A DNA stretch of 38,066 nt from Planctomycetota bacterium (GTDB taxonomy: Bacteria > Planctomycetota > Planctomycetia > Pirellulales > UBA1268): NCBI GenBank assembly GCA_018970785.1, contig JAGWVR010000028.1, positions 1 through 38,066 of the forward strand. The letters are read 5' to 3'. Positions 34,448-38,066 of the stretch are shown one piece after another. The notes beneath the pieces are model-generated. The model was not told the origin of the DNA, ran no database searches, and worked only from the letters and a program-made list of their open reading frames with translations. A program made the translations under genes and the position numbers. The first letter of the stretch is position 1. Every line of letters starts with the position of its first letter.

Positions 34448-36541
34448 TCACTTCGACGCCGCCACCAGGTCCTGCTTCTTCTTGAGCTCGATGATTTCCT
34501 TCTGGATGTTGCCGGGGGTCGGCCGGTACTTGGCGAACTCCATCGTGAACACCCCCTGCCCCTGCGTCATGCTGCGCAGGTCGGTCGAGTAGCCGAAGGT
34601 CTCGGCGAGCGGCACCTCGGCGACGATCGTCGAGGTGTTGCCGACCGTCTCGGTGGAGATGATCAGCCCGCGGCGCTTGTTGAGCTCGCCGGTGACCGGC
34701 CCCTGGAAGTCGGCCGGGACCTCGACCTCCATCTTCATGATCGGCTCGAGGAGCACCGGCTTGGTGGCGAGGAACGCCTCGCGGAACCCGGCCCGGGCGC
34801 AGATCTGGAACGCCATGTCGGACGAATCGACGTCGTGGTACGAGCCGTCCTCGAGCGTCGCCTTCACCCCGACGATCGGGAACCCGGCGATCGGCCCCTT
34901 GTCGAGCACCGCCCGGAACCCCTTCTCGACCGAGGGGATGTATTCACGCGGCACGCGGCCGCCGACGACCGCGTCTTCGAACACGAACGTCTCGGGGGCG
35001 TCGTCGGGGAGCGGCTCGAGGTGGCCGATGATGTGGGCGTATTGCCCCGAGCCGCCGGTCTGCTTCTTGTGCTTGTAGTCGTAGGCCGTGCCCTTGGTGG
35101 GGGCCTCACGGTAGCTGACCTTCGGGGCCCCGACCTCGACCTCGACCTTGAACTCGCGCTTGATCCGCTCGACGTAGATGTCGAGGTGGAGCTCGCCCAT
35201 CCCGGCGATCAGCGTCTCGCCGGTCTCGTCGTCGGTGCTCATCCGGAACGTCGGATCCTCGCGCGTGAAGCGCTGCAGCGCCTTGCCGAGCTTGTCGAGG
35301 CCGTCGCGGTTGGTCGGCGTGATCGCCATCTTGATCACGGGCTCCGGCACGAACATGCTCTCGAGCGTGCAGTATTTCTGCTCCGAGGCGTAGGTGTCGC
35401 CGCTGGCCGCGTCGACGCCCATCACCGCCACGATGTCGCCGGCCTCGGCCGTGTCGATTTCCTCGCGCTTGTCGGCGTGCATCCGCACGATCCGGCTGAA
35501 GCGCTGCTTCTGGCTCGTGCGCTGGTTGATGTAGGCCTCGCCCTTGGCGATCGAGCCCTGGTAGATCCGCATGAACGTCAACTGGCCGTAGGGATCGTCG
35601 ACGATCTTGAAGGCCATCGCCACCAGCGGCTTCTTCGGATCGGGCACGAGGTCGAACGCCTCGTCAGGCTTGTCCCACTTCTTGGCGATCACCTTCCGCT
35701 CGACCGGGTTGGGAAGGTAGCGGACGACGGCGTCGAGGAGCGGCTGGACGCCCTTGTTCTTGTAGGCCGAGCCGCAGAACACCGGCGTGATGCTCTGGTT
35801 CTGCACCGCCTGCTTGACGACGGCGTGGATCTCGTCCTCGCTGACCGCCTCCTCGGAGAGGAGCTTCTCCATCAGCGTGTCGGAATACATCGCCAGGCTC
35901 TCGAGCATCGCGTGGCGGGCTTCCTTGGCCGCGTCGGCGAGGTCGGCGGGGATCGGCTCGACGCGGACATGCTCGCCGTTGTCGCCGTCGAACAGGATCG
36001 CCTTCATCGCCACCAGGTCGATCACCCCCTGGAGCTTGTCCTCCTTGCCGATCGGGATCTGCATCGGGACGGCGTCGCAGCCGAGCTTCTCGCGGAGCTG
36101 CTTGACGACGCGCTCGAAATTGGCGCCGGTCCGGTCCATCTTGTTGACGAACGCCAGCCGCGGAACCTTGTAGCGCTTCATCTGCCGGTCGACGGTCATC
36201 GACTGGCTCTGCACGCCGCCGACGGCGCAGAGGACGAGGATCGCCCCGTCGAGGACGCGCAGGCTGCGCTCGACCTCGACCGTGAAATCGACGTGGCCGG
36301 GGGTGTCGATGAGGTTGATGTCGCAGTCGCCCCACTTCACGCTCGTGGCGGCGCTGGTGATCGTGATCCCGCGCTCTCGCTCGAGATCCATGTAGTCCAT
36401 CGTCGCCCCGTCGCCTCCCCCCTTCACCTCCTGGATGCGGTGGATGCGGCCGGCGTAGTAGAGGATCCGCTCCGAGAGGGTCGTCTTGCCGGAGTCGATG
36501 TGGGCGGAGATGCCCATGTTGCGGAGCTTGGAAAGATCCAT
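34448..36541 (-). CDS. fusA: Translation elongation factor G (mitochondrial/spdEFG-like subfamily)
   Basis: GTPase that drives ribosomal translocation; 697 residues, normal length. G1 is AHIDSGKT (13-20), G2 region RGITI, G3 DTPGH (79-83), G4 NKMD (133-136). DSGKT in place of the DAGKT common in bacterial EF-G, together with GRIHRIQEVKGG and the C-terminal FGYSTDLRSMTQGQGVFTME, points to the subfamily shared by spirochaetes, planctomycetes, deltaproteobacteria and mitochondria. That group includes translocation and recycling versions; I cannot tell which this is. A second EF-G is therefore expected elsewhere in the genome. The ATG at 36541 starts the conserved MDLSKLRNMGI; AGGTGG lies 12 bases upstream. 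It is not in a ribosomal-protein operon here, which fits a secondary EF-G copy. Confidence 0.95.
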   Translation of the reverse strand: MDLSKLRNMGISAHIDSGKTTLSERILYYAGRIHRIQEVKGGGDGATMDYMDLERERGITITSAATSVKWGDCDINLIDTPGHVDFTVEVERSLRVLDGAILVLCAVGGVQSQSMTVDRQMKRYKVPRLAFVNKMDRTGANFERVVKQLREKLGCDAVPMQIPIGKEDKLQGVIDLVAMKAILFDGDNGEHVRVEPIPADLADAAKEARHAMLESLAMYSDTLMEKLLSEEAVSEDEIHAVVKQAVQNQSITPVFCGSAYKNKGVQPLLDAVVRYLPNPVERKVIAKKWDKPDEAFDLVPDPKKPLVAMAFKIVDDPYGQLTFMRIYQGSIAKGEAYINQRTSQKQRFSRIVRMHADKREEIDTAEAGDIVAVMGVDAASGDTYASEQKYCTLESMFVPEPVIKMAITPTNRDGLDKLGKALQRFTREDPTFRMSTDDETGETLIAGMGELHLDIYVERIKREFKVEVEVGAPKVSYREAPTKGTAYDYKHKKQTGGSGQYAHIIGHLEPLPDDAPETFVFEDAVVGGRVPREYIPSVEKGFRAVLDKGPIAGFPIVGVKATLEDGSYHDVDSSDMAFQICARAGFREAFLATKPVLLEPIMKMEVEVPADFQGPVTGELNKRRGLIISTETVGNTSTIVAEVPLAETFGYSTDLRSMTQGQGVFTMEFAKYRPTPGNIQKEIIELKKKQDLVAASK

Positions 36542-36578
36542 GGAGAGCTCGATCCACCTGCGGCGGGGAAAAGGGGGG

Positions 36579-36600
36579 AACCGCGGAGAATCCCGCGGTT
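36579..36600. promoter_or_regulatory. Perfect 8-bp inverted repeat in the EF-G leader
   Basis: AACCGCGG (36579-36586) pairs with CCGCGGTT (36593-36600) around six bases. It lies 38-59 bases upstream of the EF-G start and, if the TATATT box is used, would be transcribed in the leader. It may be an operator or an mRNA hairpin. Confidence 0.45.
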
Positions 36601-36622
36601 TCAAGGAGGGAAAGACTCCGGG

Positions 36623-36628
36623 AATATA
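36623..36628 (-). promoter_or_regulatory. Possible -10 box for the EF-G gene
   Basis: The minus strand reads TATATT here, about 82 bases upstream of the EF-G start. It is the only AT-rich hexamer in a GC-rich divergent spacer of 197 bases. The -35 at the right spacing (TGTCCG) is poor, so the call is tentative. Confidence 0.25.
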
Positions 36629-36738
36629 CTCGGCTCTCTCCCCGCCGGACAGGCGGAGGCAGCGCCCCCGCCGTTACGACCCGCCCGGCCAACCGGCCGG
36701 GGGGAGTCTTCCGCCCATTCCGGCCCCACGAGACGCCG

Positions 36739-37530
36739 ATGACCCCGTCTGTTCCCGCCCCCGGTGATCCGCCCCGTCCCGGCGCCGGGGCACGCCCTCC
36801 GGCCGACGGCGCCACGGCGCCGCCCGATCACGGCCCCCGGGCGCCGTGGGTGACCTGCCTGGCGCCGCTGGTGACATACATGGTCGCCGGCTCGTTCCTC
36901 CCCTCGGCGGAGGGCGGCGGGCTCGCCGCCACGCTCGGCATCCCGTGGGCGGCCTACCCCTGGGCCTACGCCCTCCAGGTCGCGGTGACGCTCGCCGCGA
37001 TCGGCTGGTGCGGCCGCGATCTCGTCGGCTGGCTCGGCCGGCCGACGTGGTGGACGGCGCTGGCGGGCGTGGCGCTGGTCGTGCCGTGGGTGGTCCTCGC
37101 CACGGTCCAGCGCGGGAGCGGCTGGGATCTCGGCTTTGGGGCCCGCGAGGGGTTTGATCCGTTCGCCGCGTTCGGCGCGGGAAGCCCGGCGACCTGGCCG
37201 TTTCTCGCGGTGCGCGCCCTCGGGCTGGTCGTCGCGGTGCCGATCGCCGAGGAACTGTTCGTGCGCGGATTCCTCACGCGCTACGTCGTCAACGAGGAGT
37301 TCTGGCGGGTGCCGTTCGGCACGCTGTCGGCGGTCGTCCTCGCGGCCGCGGCCGTGTATGGCGTCGCCACGCATCCGCCCGAGGCGCTCGCCGCCGCGGT
37401 GTGGTTTCCCGCGGTGAGCTGGATCGCCTCCCGGACGCGCCAACCGATCGACTGCATCCTCGCCCACGCCGGCACGAACCTGGCGCTGGGGGCCTACGTC
37501 CTCGCGACCGGATCGTGGTGGTTGATGTGA
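36739..37530 (+). CDS. CPBP/CAAX-type intramembrane glutamic protease
   Basis: Predicted 263-residue integral membrane protein. A proline-rich cytoplasmic N-terminus (1-35) is followed by about six to seven hydrophobic segments. The CPBP (Abi/CAAX) active-site motifs are present: EELFVRG with Glu171, Glu172 and Arg176; a second motif with His212 in VATHPPEA; and HAGTN with His243 and Asn247. The arrangement resembles the CAAX-prenyl-protease-related subfamily that often accompanies exosortases, though no exosortase gene lies in the window. It would cleave a substrate within or near the membrane; the substrate is unknown. It is divergent from EF-G, and its stop overlaps the next start as GTGA. 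Confidence 0.85.
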   Translation: MTPSVPAPGDPPRPGAGARPPADGATAPPDHGPRAPWVTCLAPLVTYMVAGSFLPSAEGGGLAATLGIPWAAYPWAYALQVAVTLAAIGWCGRDLVGWLGRPTWWTALAGVALVVPWVVLATVQRGSGWDLGFGAREGFDPFAAFGAGSPATWPFLAVRALGLVVAVPIAEELFVRGFLTRYVVNEEFWRVPFGTLSAVVLAAAAVYGVATHPPEALAAAVWFPAVSWIASRTRQPIDCILAHAGTNLALGAYVLATGSWWLM

Positions 37531-38066
37531 ACGCCACGGCAGGCGCCGTCGCACCGCTCCGCGGCCGGCTCGCCCCGACGCCCACCGGGCTGCTCCACGT
37601 CGGCCACGCCCGCACCTTCGCGCTGGCCGCGGCCCGGTCCCGGGGAGCGGGGCTCGTGATGCGGATCGAGGACCTCGACGCCCCGCGCTGCCGCGAGGAA
37701 TACGTCGCCGCCGCGCTCGACGACCTCCGCTGGCTCGGCCTCGAGTGGACCGAGGGCCCCGACGTCGGCGGGCCGCACGTCCCCTACCGGCAAAGCGGAC
37801 GGACGGCGTGGTTTCTCGACGTCTGGCGGCGGCTCGAGGCGGCGGGGGCGATCTACCCCAGCCCTCACTCGCGGCGCGACGTCGAGGAGGCGGCCACCGC
37901 GCCCCACGATTCCCCCGACGGGGGCGAGCCGATCTTTCCCCCGGCGCTGCGGCCGACGAGCCGCCACCGCGCCAGCGCCCCCGGGGGGGTGCCGTGGCGG
38001 TTCCGCGTGCCCGACGGGCGCGCGATCACGTTCGCCGACGCCCTTCAGGGGAGCGTCACGCGCACG
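37527..38066 (+). CDS. gluQ: Glutamyl-Q tRNA(Asp) synthetase-like protein, zinc-site variant (partial)
   Basis: The first 180 residues of a short glutamyl-tRNA synthetase paralogue; the gene runs off the right edge. RLAPTPTGLLHVGHARTF carries the class I HIGH-type motif (HVGH, 24-27), and RIEDLDAPRCREEYV and LRWLGLEWTEGP are characteristic of the catalytic domain of GluRS/GluQ. The pattern IYPxxxSRRDVEEAATAPHD (from residue 109) is diagnostic of GluQ, which attaches glutamate to queuosine in tRNA(Asp). Where GluQ proteins normally have YPCxCSR and YPGxCR for zinc, this one has YPSPHSR and FPPALR. The GTG at 37527 overlaps the CPBP stop by four bases; a GTG at 37518 is an alternative. Confidence 0.85.
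   Translation, partial: MNATAGAVAPLRGRLAPTPTGLLHVGHARTFALAAARSRGAGLVMRIEDLDAPRCREEYVAAALDDLRWLGLEWTEGPDVGGPHVPYRQSGRTAWFLDVWRRLEAAGAIYPSPHSRRDVEEAATAPHDSPDGGEPIFPPALRPTSRHRASAPGGVPWRFRVPDGRAITFADALQGSVTRT

Noticed and set aside
34835..36742. A 635-codon plus-strand open frame opposite EF-G.
   Set aside because: EF-G is unmistakable on the minus strand, and the plus frame is its low-complexity shadow.

Overview
The window is high-GC DNA that most likely comes from a planctomycete, probably Pirellulales-like. The main evidence is a surface protein with an N-terminal LEPR-XLL-type motif (LEGRAMLS), a DUF1559 prepilin-like protein, oversized pseudopilins, and a spirochaete/planctomycete/mitochondrial-type elongation factor G with the G1 motif AHIDSGKT. 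This assignment is by protein family only; there is no rRNA and I found no tRNA.

Layout. 1-5873 (minus): most of a very large modular extracellular protein whose C-terminus lies outside the window. 5874-7841: a worn stress-module area with a PIN-domain VapC toxin, a damaged Phd-like antitoxin, and two small genes each followed by a stub that looks like a truncated nucleotidyltransferase. 7742-10150: a subtilisin-family (S8) protease, a 576-bp non-coding stretch rich in inverted repeats, and a small protein that resembles a detached S8 propeptide or I9 inhibitor. 10211-12254 (minus): two exported protein-repair and folding enzymes, MsrB and a cyclophilin. 12345-13409: RsmD and a small cupin.

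13477-34019 is the core of the window: a type IV filament (type IV pilus or type II secretion-like) locus. It holds a first PilB/GspE ATPase (13477-15186), a two-gene insert on the opposite strand (a lipase-like hydrolase and an unknown protein, 15202-16723), then PilT with a duplicated N-terminal domain, a second PilB/GspE ATPase, one PilC/GspF platform protein with an extra hydrophobic insert, and a tightly packed run of prepilin-like genes (G-, unassigned-, H-, I-, K- and J-like). The K-like protein is 1472 residues. The run is followed by a DUF1559 protein and a strong intrinsic terminator at 34067-34099. Outer-membrane secretin, PilM/N/O or GspL/M, and prepilin peptidase are not in the window, so they must be encoded elsewhere if the machine is complete.

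34184-38066: a small protein apparently of a planctomycete family, EF-G (minus), a CPBP/CAAX-type intramembrane protease, and the start of a GluQ-type tRNA(Asp) synthetase whose zinc-site cysteines are missing.

How the genes may work together (inference): the ATPases and platform protein would drive assembly of a pseudopilus whose tip subunits (H/I/J/K-like) are large and carry calcium-loop-like acidic motifs. The neighbouring LEPR-XLL protein, S8 protease and exported repair enzymes fit an envelope- and surface-oriented region, but nothing in the sequence proves they are substrates of the machine.
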